From the NCBI RefSeq assembly GCF_041320665.1, contig NZ_CP166730.1, positions 1,240,001 to 1,304,000 of the forward strand: a DNA stretch of 64,000 nt, read 5' to 3'. The position numbers were made by a program, and so were the translations under genes. Below the pieces are notes generated by a model, which had not been told where the DNA came from, searched no databases, and saw nothing but the letters and a program-made list of their open reading frames with translations. This document shows, piece by piece, positions 52,450-59,651 of this stretch (position 1 is the stretch's first letter; each line of letters begins with the position of its first letter). Source of the DNA: Comamonas sp. GB3 AK4-5. GTDB lineage: Bacteria; Pseudomonadota; Gammaproteobacteria; Burkholderiales; Burkholderiaceae_C.

Positions 52450-53433
52450 TTACTCTGCCTTCATTCCGGCGTCTTTCATGATCGGCACCCAGCGCTTGGC
52501 TTCCTCGCGCGTGTAGCGGCTAAACTCCTCGGGAGAGCTGGTCTTGATCAGCAGGCCCTGGCTGAGGAATTTCTCCGCTACCTTGGGGTCGCGCATGCCA
52601 GCATGTGCGGCCTGTGCAATTCTTTGCACCACCGGGGCCGGCGTGCCAGCCTTGACGGCAACGCCATACCAGAAGGTGGGAACAATATCGCCATAGCCCA
52701 GCTCGGCCAGCGTGGGCACCTGGGGCAGCACTGTCGAGCGCTTGTCCTCGCCCACGGCCAGTGCGCGCATCTTGCCCGACAGCACATAGTTGCCTGCGCT
52801 GGGCACGGTGTCATAGAAGAAGTCCACCTGCCCGCTCATGACATCGACCAGGCCGGGGGCAGAGCCGCGGTAAGGCACATGGTTCATGGGCACGCCAATC
52901 TTTTTGCTCAGCAGCACGCTGAACAGCTGGCCGCCAGAACCCACGCCCTGGGATGCGTAGCTCAAAGGCTTTTGTGGATGGGCCTTGGCATGGTTGACCA
53001 GGTCCTGCAAGGTCTTGAATGGGCTGTTGTTGGGCACGACAAACAGGCCCGGAGCCACGGTGAGCTGAGAGACCGGGATCAAGTCTTTTTGCGGGTCATA
53101 GGACAGCTTGGCAAAAAGACCGGTGTTGGTGGACAGCGAAGGCACATCGCCGACCAAAATGGTGTGGCCGTCGGCAGGCGCATTCTTGAGCATATTGACC
53201 GCGACCTGTGCTCCGCCACCAGGGCGGTTTTCCACGATCACGGGCTGTTTGAAGTCCTGGGTCAGATAGCTGGCCAGCTCGCGCGCCAGTTGATCCGTGG
53301 GGCCGCCGGCGGCGTAGGGGACGACCAGGGTCACGGGCTTGGTGGGAAAGTCGGGCGCAGCCAGGGCCGGGCCGGCCAGTGCCAGCAAGGCAAGACCTGT
53401 GGCGAACGAAAGTGCGGTGCGACGTGTATTCAT
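52450..53433 (-). CDS. Bug/TctC family substrate-binding protein of the mhp-like locus
   Basis: A 327-residue exported protein, signal peptide 'MNTRRTALSFATGLALLALAGPALAA'. Bug signature 'FPTKPVTLVVPYAAGGPTDQLARELASYLTQDFKQPVIVENRPGGGAQVAVNML' and 'LVDVMSGQVDFFYDTVPSAGNYVLSGKMRALAVGEDKRS'. As first gene after the regulatory region it is likely to bind the aromatic acid or an intermediate of this pathway; Comamonas testosteroni mhp clusters also contain such a transport-linked gene. 34 bp separate it from the SDR. Confidence 0.93.
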   Translation of the reverse strand: MNTRRTALSFATGLALLALAGPALAAPDFPTKPVTLVVPYAAGGPTDQLARELASYLTQDFKQPVIVENRPGGGAQVAVNMLKNAPADGHTILVGDVPSLSTNTGLFAKLSYDPQKDLIPVSQLTVAPGLFVVPNNSPFKTLQDLVNHAKAHPQKPLSYASQGVGSGGQLFSVLLSKKIGVPMNHVPYRGSAPGLVDVMSGQVDFFYDTVPSAGNYVLSGKMRALAVGEDKRSTVLPQVPTLAELGYGDIVPTFWYGVAVKAGTPAPVVQRIAQAAHAGMRDPKVAEKFLSQGLLIKTSSPEEFSRYTREEAKRWVPIMKDAGMKAE

Positions 53434-53753
53434 GCTTGTCTCTCGAAGGAAAACTGTTTTTGGAAGATGCCTGCAGTCCAGTACTCAGCCGTTGTGCCGC
53501 TGTAAAACCTATCCGCTCAGCGCCATGTTTCGCCACGGTTCATGGCTGCGGCGATTTTCATGACTCGAATCAAGTACCCCAATAGAGTGCACCTGGTGCA
53601 CTTTTTGAAGAGGGTTAACCATAGGCAAATCTTGCACCATGGGGTTGCAGCAATGGTGCGAGGGAGCGCGCAGGCGCAATCCTCATGGCCAATGCTGAAG
53701 GCTGGCTTGGGGGGGCGGGGAGAAACCATGGCCGGTCCGGCCTATGATTTGGG
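53434..53753. other. 320-bp divergent promoter region of the mhp-like locus
   Basis: No gene. It contains the palindromic operator (53586-53602). An AT-richer segment TTTTTGAAGAGGGTTAACCATAGG follows it toward the regulator gene; promoter boxes cannot be fixed. Confidence 0.55.
53586..53602. promoter_or_regulatory. 17-bp palindromic operator, probable MhpR site
   Basis: AGTGCACC-T-GGTGCACT, perfect dyad around one base. It lies about 150 bp upstream of both the tctC and the regulator starts. From memory it is nearly the same as the operator reported for E. coli MhpR. Confidence 0.8.
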
Positions 53754-54575
53754 ATGATCTTTTCACCCCCCAGCCTGAATGGCGCGGACGAGGCCGACTA
53801 CAAAGAGGTGCGCAGTCTTTCGCGCGGCCTGGCCATCTTGCAAGCGCTCAACCGCGCCCCGGGCGGCATGGCCTCGACCACCATGCTGGCCGAGACCACG
53901 GGTGTGCACCGAACCACCGTCAAACGCATCTTGGAAACCCTGCGTGCCGAAGGTTTTGTGCGGCGTGGAGAAAAGGAGGGGCAGTACTACCTGACCTTTG
54001 CCGTGCGCAGCCTGAGCGAGGGCTTTGCCGACGATGATTGGGTGGAGCAGGTGGCGCTGCCATTGATGCGCGCAGCGGTTCCCGAGCTCATGTGGCCTTG
54101 TGACCTGGGGACGTTGGAAGGCGGTTTCATGGTGGTGCGCGAAAGCACGCACCGCTTCAGCCTGTTGTCCCAGCACCGGGGCATGATTGGTGAGAAGCTG
54201 CCGCTTTTCTTCACGGCCATGGGGCGGGCCTATTTGGCGGCTTGTGCCGAAGACGAACTCGAAGGCTTGCTGGCGCTGCTGGCACAGCGCAACGATGCCG
54301 TGGGCCATATGGCCAAGGACCGTGCGGCCGTGGACGAATTGATCGCCAAGACCCGGGCCCGTGGCTATGCGGTCAATGTCGGCGACTGGGACCGGGAAGC
54401 ACCGTTCGGAGCTATTGCCGTCGCCTTGCGCAGCGGTCACAGACTGATTGGTGGTGTGAACCTGATCTTCCCCAAGTCTGCGGTTTCGCCCGAGGACATC
54501 GAGGCCCGATATCTGCCTCGCCTCAAGCGCCTGGCGCAGAGGATGGGGCGCGACATCCAGCCCTGGGTGGGGTAA
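53754..54575 (+). CDS. mhpR: IclR family transcriptional regulator, MhpR-like
   Basis: A 273-residue regulator. Winged HTH: 'YKEVRSLSRGLAILQALNRAPGGMASTTMLAETTGVHRTTVKRILETLRAEGFVRR'. Effector domain: 'RESTHRFSLLSQHRGMIGEKLPLFFTAMGRAYLAACAEDE' and 'APFGAIAVALRSGHRLIGGVNLIF'. The residues 'RHTVKR/LSEGF..W' and 'WP.DL.TL' agree with E. coli MhpR, the activator of 3-phenylpropionate catabolism. It is divergent from the catabolic genes. The start has a weak ribosome binding site. Confidence 0.92.
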   Translation: MIFSPPSLNGADEADYKEVRSLSRGLAILQALNRAPGGMASTTMLAETTGVHRTTVKRILETLRAEGFVRRGEKEGQYYLTFAVRSLSEGFADDDWVEQVALPLMRAAVPELMWPCDLGTLEGGFMVVRESTHRFSLLSQHRGMIGEKLPLFFTAMGRAYLAACAEDELEGLLALLAQRNDAVGHMAKDRAAVDELIAKTRARGYAVNVGDWDREAPFGAIAVALRSGHRLIGGVNLIFPKSAVSPEDIEARYLPRLKRLAQRMGRDIQPWVG

Positions 54576-54611
54576 GGGCAGTTCATCACCTTTGTTGGGC
54601 GAGCCGCAGCT

Positions 54612-55481
54612 TCACCGCTGCAGCCCTTCCAGCGCATCGCGTTCAAAGCCGCGCCAGATGTCGTCGCGCCGCTGCAAGGTCTGGGCAACTTCGGTGGAGC
54701 GCTGCTGGGCCACGGCCGAGATCAGGGCATTGCCCAGAAAAAAAGCGGCGGTGTAGGAGTCGAAGGGCGAGGCATTGGCCGTGTGCACCAGCAGGTGGTG
54801 GCTGCTGTGGGCCAGCACCGGTGCCTGCGGGCTGTCGGTGATCACCAGCACCTTGCAGCCCTGGGCATGAAAGTGCTGGGCCGCATGCAGGGCGCCGCTG
54901 GAGTAGCGGCGCACGGTGTAGACCAGCAGCACATCATCCGGCTGGGTCCAGACCAGGCGGTCCACCATGAAGCGGGAGCCCGCGGCCAGCTCGTGCACAT
55001 CGGGGCGGCACAGGCTGAGGTGGGTGGCCAGATAGGCCGAGACCGGTGCGCTGTTCTTCTCGCCCAGCACATAGACCTTGCCGGTGGACTGGGCCAGGGC
55101 CTTCACCATGGCGCGAAAGGCCTGCATGTCCAGGCCACGGCGCGTGGCTTCCAGGTTGTGCTGGTCATGCAGCAGCGTGTCGTCCACGTACTCCTCCAGG
55201 CTGCGGCCCTTGCCCAGGGTGGCGGGGGCGCGCAGGGCGGCGCTTTGCAGCCGGGTGGTGACTTCGGCACGGGCTTCGCGCCGCAGCTCGGCCAGGCTGT
55301 CATAGCCCAGCTTGGCCACCAGGCGCACCACGGTGGAGGCACTGGTGCCTGTACGTGCGGCAAGCGCACTGGCGGGCTCCAGCAGGCCATGGGGGTAGTC
55401 GCGGTGCAGGCTCTCGGCCAGCGTGCGTTCGCTGGCGGTGAGATGCGGTGCGTGGTGGGCAAGCCGTTCGTTCAGCAGCAT
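54612..55481 (-). CDS. MurR/RpiR family transcriptional regulator
   Basis: A 289-residue regulator. N-terminal HTH_6: 'LNERLAHHAPHLTASERTLAESLHRDYPHGLLEPASALAARTGTSASTVVRLVAKLGYDSLAELR'. C-terminal SIS domain: 'KVYVLGEKNSAPVSAYLATHLSLCRPDVHELA', 'DDVLLVYTVRRYSSGALHAAQHFHAQGCKVLVITDSPQAPVLAHSSHHLLV'. SIS domains bind phosphosugars or related ligands. It is divergent from the M20 peptidase gene and probably controls it through the inverted repeat at 55627-55651. Confidence 0.92.
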   Translation of the reverse strand: MLLNERLAHHAPHLTASERTLAESLHRDYPHGLLEPASALAARTGTSASTVVRLVAKLGYDSLAELRREARAEVTTRLQSAALRAPATLGKGRSLEEYVDDTLLHDQHNLEATRRGLDMQAFRAMVKALAQSTGKVYVLGEKNSAPVSAYLATHLSLCRPDVHELAAGSRFMVDRLVWTQPDDVLLVYTVRRYSSGALHAAQHFHAQGCKVLVITDSPQAPVLAHSSHHLLVHTANASPFDSYTAAFFLGNALISAVAQQRSTEVAQTLQRRDDIWRGFERDALEGLQR

Positions 55482-55626
55482 GGAAAGACGAAGAAAGAGA
55501 GCTGTGGAGGCGGGGGAATCAGCAGAAAAACGCCTGGAAGATGCCTGTGGATACGGGCGCCCAAGCATAGCGGCAAGCACTGCGGCCATGGCTGCAGGGC
55601 AGCGGAAACCACTATTGCAATGAAAT

Positions 55627-55651
55627 TTGCAGAAAAATATGATTTCTGCAA
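55627..55651. promoter_or_regulatory. inverted repeat operator between rpiR-like gene and M20 peptidase
   Basis: TTGCAGAAA (55627-55635), 7-nt spacer AATATGA, TTTCTGCAA (55643-55651). Perfect 9-bp halves in an AT-rich patch, typical of RpiR-family operators. Confidence 0.7.
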
Positions 55652-55743
55652 TGTTTGTTTCATAATCGCCGCGCACCAGCAGGTGCCACCACCTGTTCTT
55701 GGCACGGGTTTCGACTGCCACTCTCCCCCCTCTGTTTGCCTCC

Positions 55744-56928
55744 ATGTCTTCGTCTGTCTTGCATCCTGCTTCCGCTTTGGGCTCCAACCACCAACCGCTG
55801 CTGGATTGGCTGGCCTCCCAGCATGACGCCATGTGCGCATTGCTGGAACGTATCGTCAACATTGACAGCTGTAGCAAGGACGAGGCCGGTGTGCGCCTGG
55901 TCGCGACTGCCTTGCGCGAGCGCCTGGAAGCCGCTGGCATTGCCGTGCAGACCCTGGCCCAGCCCGGCTGGGGCGACTGCCTGCTGGCCACGCTGCCCGG
56001 CCGCGATGCCGCAGCCAACGGCCATATCCAGCTGATGGGCCATACGGACACCGTTTTCCCTGCAGGTACTGTGGCCGAGCGTCCCTTTGCGGTGCGTGAC
56101 GGCCGTGCCTATGGCCCGGGTGTGGCGGACATGAAGTCCGGCCTGGTGCTCAACGTCTTTGTGGCCGAGGCCCTGGCCCGCTTCGGCGGCAATGCCTCGC
56201 CAGTGCAACTGCTGTTCACCTGCGATGAAGAAGTGGGCTCACCCGTGTGCCGCACGCTGATTCGCGAGCGCTCCCAAGGCGCGCGCGCCGTGCTGAATGC
56301 CGAGCCGGGCCGCATCAGCGGCAATGTGGTCAACCAGCGCAAGGGCTCGACCCGCATCGAATTCGAAGTCTTGGGCGTGGCGGCCCATGCCGGCATCAAC
56401 CCGGCCCAGGGCGCCAGTGCCATTGCCGCCTTGGCCCACAAGACGCTGGCCCTGCACGCGCTCACCGATTCGCAGCCTGGCGTGACGCTGAACGTGGGCT
56501 TTGTGCAGGCCGGCATGGCCGCCAATGTGGTGGCGCCCCAGGCCCTGGCGCATCTGGATTTGCGCTACACGGCCGAGACCGATATGGACGCGCTGATGGC
56601 CCAGATCACCACCATCATCGAGGCCGAGTCACTGCCGCGTACCAGCGGCCGTATCCTGGCCCAGACCGGCACCCTGCCCATGGCCAAGACACCCGATGCG
56701 CTGCTGGCGCTGTACCAGCGCTCGGCCGCCAGCGTGGGTTTTGCCGTAGAGGGCGAATTTACCGGTGGCGCAGCCGACAGCGGTATCACCTCGTCCATGG
56801 GCATACCCAGCCTGTGTGCGCTGGGCCCTGTGGGCGGCTACCCGCACAGCGAGCGCGAGTTCTGCGATCTGAGCACCTTTGTTCCCCGTGCCCAGGCCAT
56901 GGCCTTGACCGTGATCGGCCTGGAATAA
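55744..56928 (+). CDS. M20 family metallopeptidase (glutamate carboxypeptidase type)
   Basis: A 394-residue zinc peptidase like carboxypeptidase G2. Zinc ligands and catalytic residues: 'LMGHTDTVFPAGTV' (His, Asp), 'GPGVADMKSGLVLNV' (bridging Asp), 'LFTCDEEVGSPVCR' (Glu pair), and the C-terminal His in 'GPVGGYPHSEREFCDL'. The dimerisation insert is 'GVAAHAGINPAQGASAIAALAHKTL'. It removes C-terminal residues, often glutamate, from a peptide or folate-like substrate. No signal peptide is evident. Followed 51 bp later by a TctC gene. Confidence 0.94.
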   Translation: MSSSVLHPASALGSNHQPLLDWLASQHDAMCALLERIVNIDSCSKDEAGVRLVATALRERLEAAGIAVQTLAQPGWGDCLLATLPGRDAAANGHIQLMGHTDTVFPAGTVAERPFAVRDGRAYGPGVADMKSGLVLNVFVAEALARFGGNASPVQLLFTCDEEVGSPVCRTLIRERSQGARAVLNAEPGRISGNVVNQRKGSTRIEFEVLGVAAHAGINPAQGASAIAALAHKTLALHALTDSQPGVTLNVGFVQAGMAANVVAPQALAHLDLRYTAETDMDALMAQITTIIEAESLPRTSGRILAQTGTLPMAKTPDALLALYQRSAASVGFAVEGEFTGGAADSGITSSMGIPSLCALGPVGGYPHSEREFCDLSTFVPRAQAMALTVIGLE

Positions 56929-56979
56929 GCCATCGAACCTGGCCTTGTCGCCCCCTGTTTTTTTATCTTGAGCATTCCC

Positions 56980-57999
56980 ATGACAGAGCACACCAATTTC
57001 CCTGCCATGCCCGCGCGCCGCAAGGCCATGGGCCAGATTGCCGGCCTGGCCGCAGGCCTGGGCCTGGGCGGTCTGCCCGCGCTGGCGGCAGAAAAATATC
57101 CCACGCGGCCCATCACACTGGTTGTGCCATTCCCACCCGGTGGTTCGGTGGACGTGATGGCCCGCCAGTACACCGAGGCCCTGGGCCGTTTGCTGGGCGT
57201 GCCCATCGTGGTGGAAAACAAGGCCGGTGCCGGCGGCTCCATTGGCTCGCAGTTTGTGGCCCGCTCCAAGCCCGACGGCTACACCCTGGTGGCCTCGTCG
57301 CAAAGCAGCCACCTGGCCAACCCGCTGGTGCAGCCCAATCTGGGCTATGACCCGCTCAAGGACTTTGACAATATCGCCCTGATGGGCCGCCAGCCCAATG
57401 TGTTGCTGGTTCACCCCAGCCTGCCGGTCAAGACCTTTGCCGAGTTTGTGGCCTATGCCAAGCAGTACCCCGAGCGCCTGAATTTTTGCAGCGCTGGCGC
57501 CGGCAGCATGGGCCAATTGAATGTGGAGATGATGCAGCTGGCCACCGGCATCAAGGGCACAACCCATGTGCCTTACCGTGGCGGCTCGCCTCTGATCACG
57601 GCCGTGCTCAGCAACGAGGTGCAGTTCGGCCTCGATAACCTGGTGATCTTTTTGTCCCATATCCAGGCCGGCAAGCTACGTGCATTGGCTGTTGCCTCGC
57701 CCACGCGCATTCCGCAAATTCCGGATGTGCCCACATTTGCCGAGCTGGGCTTTCCCCAGCTCAACCAGCCTTCGTGGACCGGTATTGCCGCGCCTGCCAA
57801 CACGCCGGCACACATCGTGGCCGCCATCCACAAGGCTGTGCGTACCGCCGCCACCGAGCAGTCCATGGTGGACAACCTCAAGAGCCGTGGCGTGATTCCG
57901 CCTGAGGAAATGAGCCCGGAGCAGTTGGAGAAGATGATGGCCGAGCGCTTGAAGGCCTACGCCGAGGTGGTGCGCAAGGCTGGCGTAAAACCTGAATAA
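56980..57999 (+). CDS. Bug/TctC family substrate-binding protein
   Basis: A 339-residue exported protein. The N-terminus 'ARRKAMGQIAGLAAGLGLGGLPALA' is a signal peptide. Bug signature: 'YPTRPITLVVPFPPGGSVDVMARQYTEALGRLLGVPIVVENKAGAGGSIGSQFVARSKPDGYTL', with 'THVPYRGGSPLITAVLSNEVQFGLDNL'. It probably binds the substrate of the M20 enzyme, with which it forms an operon. ATG 56980 is used; 56968 would be a TTG. Confidence 0.94.
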   Translation: MTEHTNFPAMPARRKAMGQIAGLAAGLGLGGLPALAAEKYPTRPITLVVPFPPGGSVDVMARQYTEALGRLLGVPIVVENKAGAGGSIGSQFVARSKPDGYTLVASSQSSHLANPLVQPNLGYDPLKDFDNIALMGRQPNVLLVHPSLPVKTFAEFVAYAKQYPERLNFCSAGAGSMGQLNVEMMQLATGIKGTTHVPYRGGSPLITAVLSNEVQFGLDNLVIFLSHIQAGKLRALAVASPTRIPQIPDVPTFAELGFPQLNQPSWTGIAAPANTPAHIVAAIHKAVRTAATEQSMVDNLKSRGVIPPEEMSPEQLEKMMAERLKAYAEVVRKAGVKPE

Positions 58000-58005
58000 G
58001 AGGCA

Positions 58006-58107
58006 CCCCCTGAGCCGCTGCGCGTCTTCCCCCTCTTTAGGCGCTACGCGCCGGAGGGGGACGGCACCAGCGCGGCGGGGCGGCCCTTGCGCGGTGCCCT
58101 GGCATGG
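58006..58107 (+). repeat. interspersed repeat B, copy 4
   Basis: Begins 7 nt after the tctC stop and is almost the exact reverse complement of 5392-5492. Hairpin 1: CCCCCTC...GGCGC-TAC-GCGCC...GAGGGGG. Hairpin 2: GGCACC...GGTGCC. Confidence 0.8.
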
Positions 58108-58227
58108 GCTGCGCTGGGTTAGAGCGCATGGTTTCATGCGTGCTTCTGATGGTGCACCAGTCATTCCCTTGGGCAATGCGTGCGTCCTCCTGGAGAGGTG
58201 CCTGCGCAGCGGATCAGCGAAATAGAA

Positions 58228-58257
58228 AACGGCCTGGTATTTGCCAGGCCGTTTTGC
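58228..58257. terminator. bidirectional Rho-independent terminator
   Basis: AAAACGGCCTGG (58228-58239), 6-nt loop, CCAGGCCGTTTT (58246-58257). It separates the convergent tctC and aldo/keto reductase genes. Confidence 0.92.
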
Positions 58258-58288
58258 ATGGGGCGGCGGATGCGGAATGCGAGGCGCT

Positions 58289-59251
58289 TTAGTCCTCCTG
58301 GCTGGCTTCGTTCAGCAAGTCCAGGGCTGCGGCATCGAGCTGCAGCGTGGCGGCGTTGACCAGGGATTGCAGTTGTTCCAGGTTGGTGGCACTGGCAATC
58401 GGCGCGGTGATCCCAGGCTGGTGCAGCAGCCAGGCGATGGCCACTTCGCCGAGCTGGGCGCGGTATTGGGCGGCCACTTGGTCGATTGCGTCCAGAATGC
58501 GCAGGCCGCGCGGGTTGAGGTAGAGGCCGGTGGTCTTGGCACCGCGCGCACTCTTGGTGGCATCGGCTTCGCTGCGGTATTTGCCGGTCAGAAAGCCGGC
58601 GGCCAGGGCGTAGAAATTGATCACGCCCACATCACGCTCCACGCACAGCGGCTGCAGCTCTTTTTCAAACACGGCGCGGTCGTAGAGGTTGTACAGGGGC
58701 TGCAGGCTGTCAAATCGGGCCAGGCCATGGCGTTCGCTGCAATCCAGCGCCTCTGCCAGGCGCTGGGCGCTGTAATTGCTGGCGCCAATGGCGCGCACCT
58801 TGCCCGCCTGGATCAGCTCGCCCAAGGTGCCCAGCACGTCTTCGAAGGGGATGCTCGGATCGTCGTCGTGTGTCTGGTAGAGGTCGATGTAGTCGGTCTG
58901 CAGGCGTTGCAGTGATGCATCCACGGCCTGCTTGATGTACTTGGGGTGCAGGCCCACTTTGCCGTCGCCCATGTCCTTGCCCAGCTTGGTGGCCAGCACC
59001 AACTGCTTGCGTTTGCCGGATTTTTTCAGCCACTGGCCTATCAGGCGTTCGGACTCACCGCCCTCATGGCCGGGCACCCAGCGCGAATACACATCGGCGG
59101 TGTCCACAAAGTTCATGCCCGCGCCCAGCCAGGCGTCCAGCAGATTGAAGCTGGTGGCGGGGTCTGCGGTCCAGCCAAACACATTGCCGCCAAAACACAG
59201 CGGCGAAACCTGCAAGGCCGAGCGACCTAGGGGGCGGGTAGGGAAGGACAT
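58289..59251 (-). CDS. aldo/keto reductase
   Basis: A 320-residue NADPH-dependent reductase with the (beta/alpha)8 AKR fold. Catalytic residues: Asp and Tyr in 'GMNFVDTADVYSRWVPGHEGGESERLIG', Lys in 'LVLATKLGKDMGDG', His in 'DYIDLYQTHDDDPSIP'; cofactor region 'GVINFYALAAGFLTGKY' and 'IASATNLEQLQSLV'. It belongs to the YajO/Tas-like subgroup with broad carbonyl substrates. Monocistronic. Confidence 0.94.
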   Translation of the reverse strand: MSFPTRPLGRSALQVSPLCFGGNVFGWTADPATSFNLLDAWLGAGMNFVDTADVYSRWVPGHEGGESERLIGQWLKKSGKRKQLVLATKLGKDMGDGKVGLHPKYIKQAVDASLQRLQTDYIDLYQTHDDDPSIPFEDVLGTLGELIQAGKVRAIGASNYSAQRLAEALDCSERHGLARFDSLQPLYNLYDRAVFEKELQPLCVERDVGVINFYALAAGFLTGKYRSEADATKSARGAKTTGLYLNPRGLRILDAIDQVAAQYRAQLGEVAIAWLLHQPGITAPIASATNLEQLQSLVNAATLQLDAAALDLLNEASQED

Positions 59252-59651
59252 GGAGGGCTCCTGAAGAAGAGAGGGGAGTGCTCTGATTAAGTGAGCTTGC
59301 TATGCAGATGTAATCTGCTTGAGGGGGTGTTTTGATGACAAACACTGTACACCTGCATTTGCAGCGCTTTGACGGGCATCGCCACCCGCGTGACAGGGTG
59401 ATGGGCAGTACCAGGACCTGGTTCAGGGCAGGACGCGCCGTGTGCCATCCAGCCCGCAGACCGTGGTGCATGCAGACGCCCGCAGCGGCAGAAGTACCCT
59501 TGGTGGTTGTAAGCAAATGAAATATTGATAATACAAATGAGACTGGTTCCCATATACACTTTCGCGGAATTTCTCTCCCCCTTCATCCGGCTGCGGATGC
59601 GCCCTGTGCTCTTTTGGTGCGGGGCGTTTGTTTTTCCGAAAGTTGTTTCCC
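59252..59651. other. 400-bp region upstream of the TonB-dependent receptor
   Basis: No gene. I looked for a cobalamin riboswitch because a CobN homologue lies downstream, and found no B12-box consensus. A hairpin CACCC-gcgtgaca-GGGTG sits near 59383-59400, and an AT-rich segment at 59510-59545 holds a Fur-like site. Confidence 0.55.
59524..59546. promoter_or_regulatory. Fur-like site upstream of the TonB-dependent receptor
   Basis: ATTGATAATACAAATGAGAC contains GATAAT and AAATGAGA, two pieces of the Fur consensus (GATAATGATAATCATTATC), but symmetry is incomplete. Metal-dependent control by Fur or a relative is plausible. Confidence 0.35.

Noticed and set aside
59514..59546. Zur box upstream of the TonB receptor
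   Set aside because: Beyond GAAAT-TT at the left side the match to GAAATGTTATA-type palindromes breaks down.
59252..59651. Cobalamin riboswitch upstream of the TonB/CobN pair
   Set aside because: No B12-box or matching helices found on either strand.
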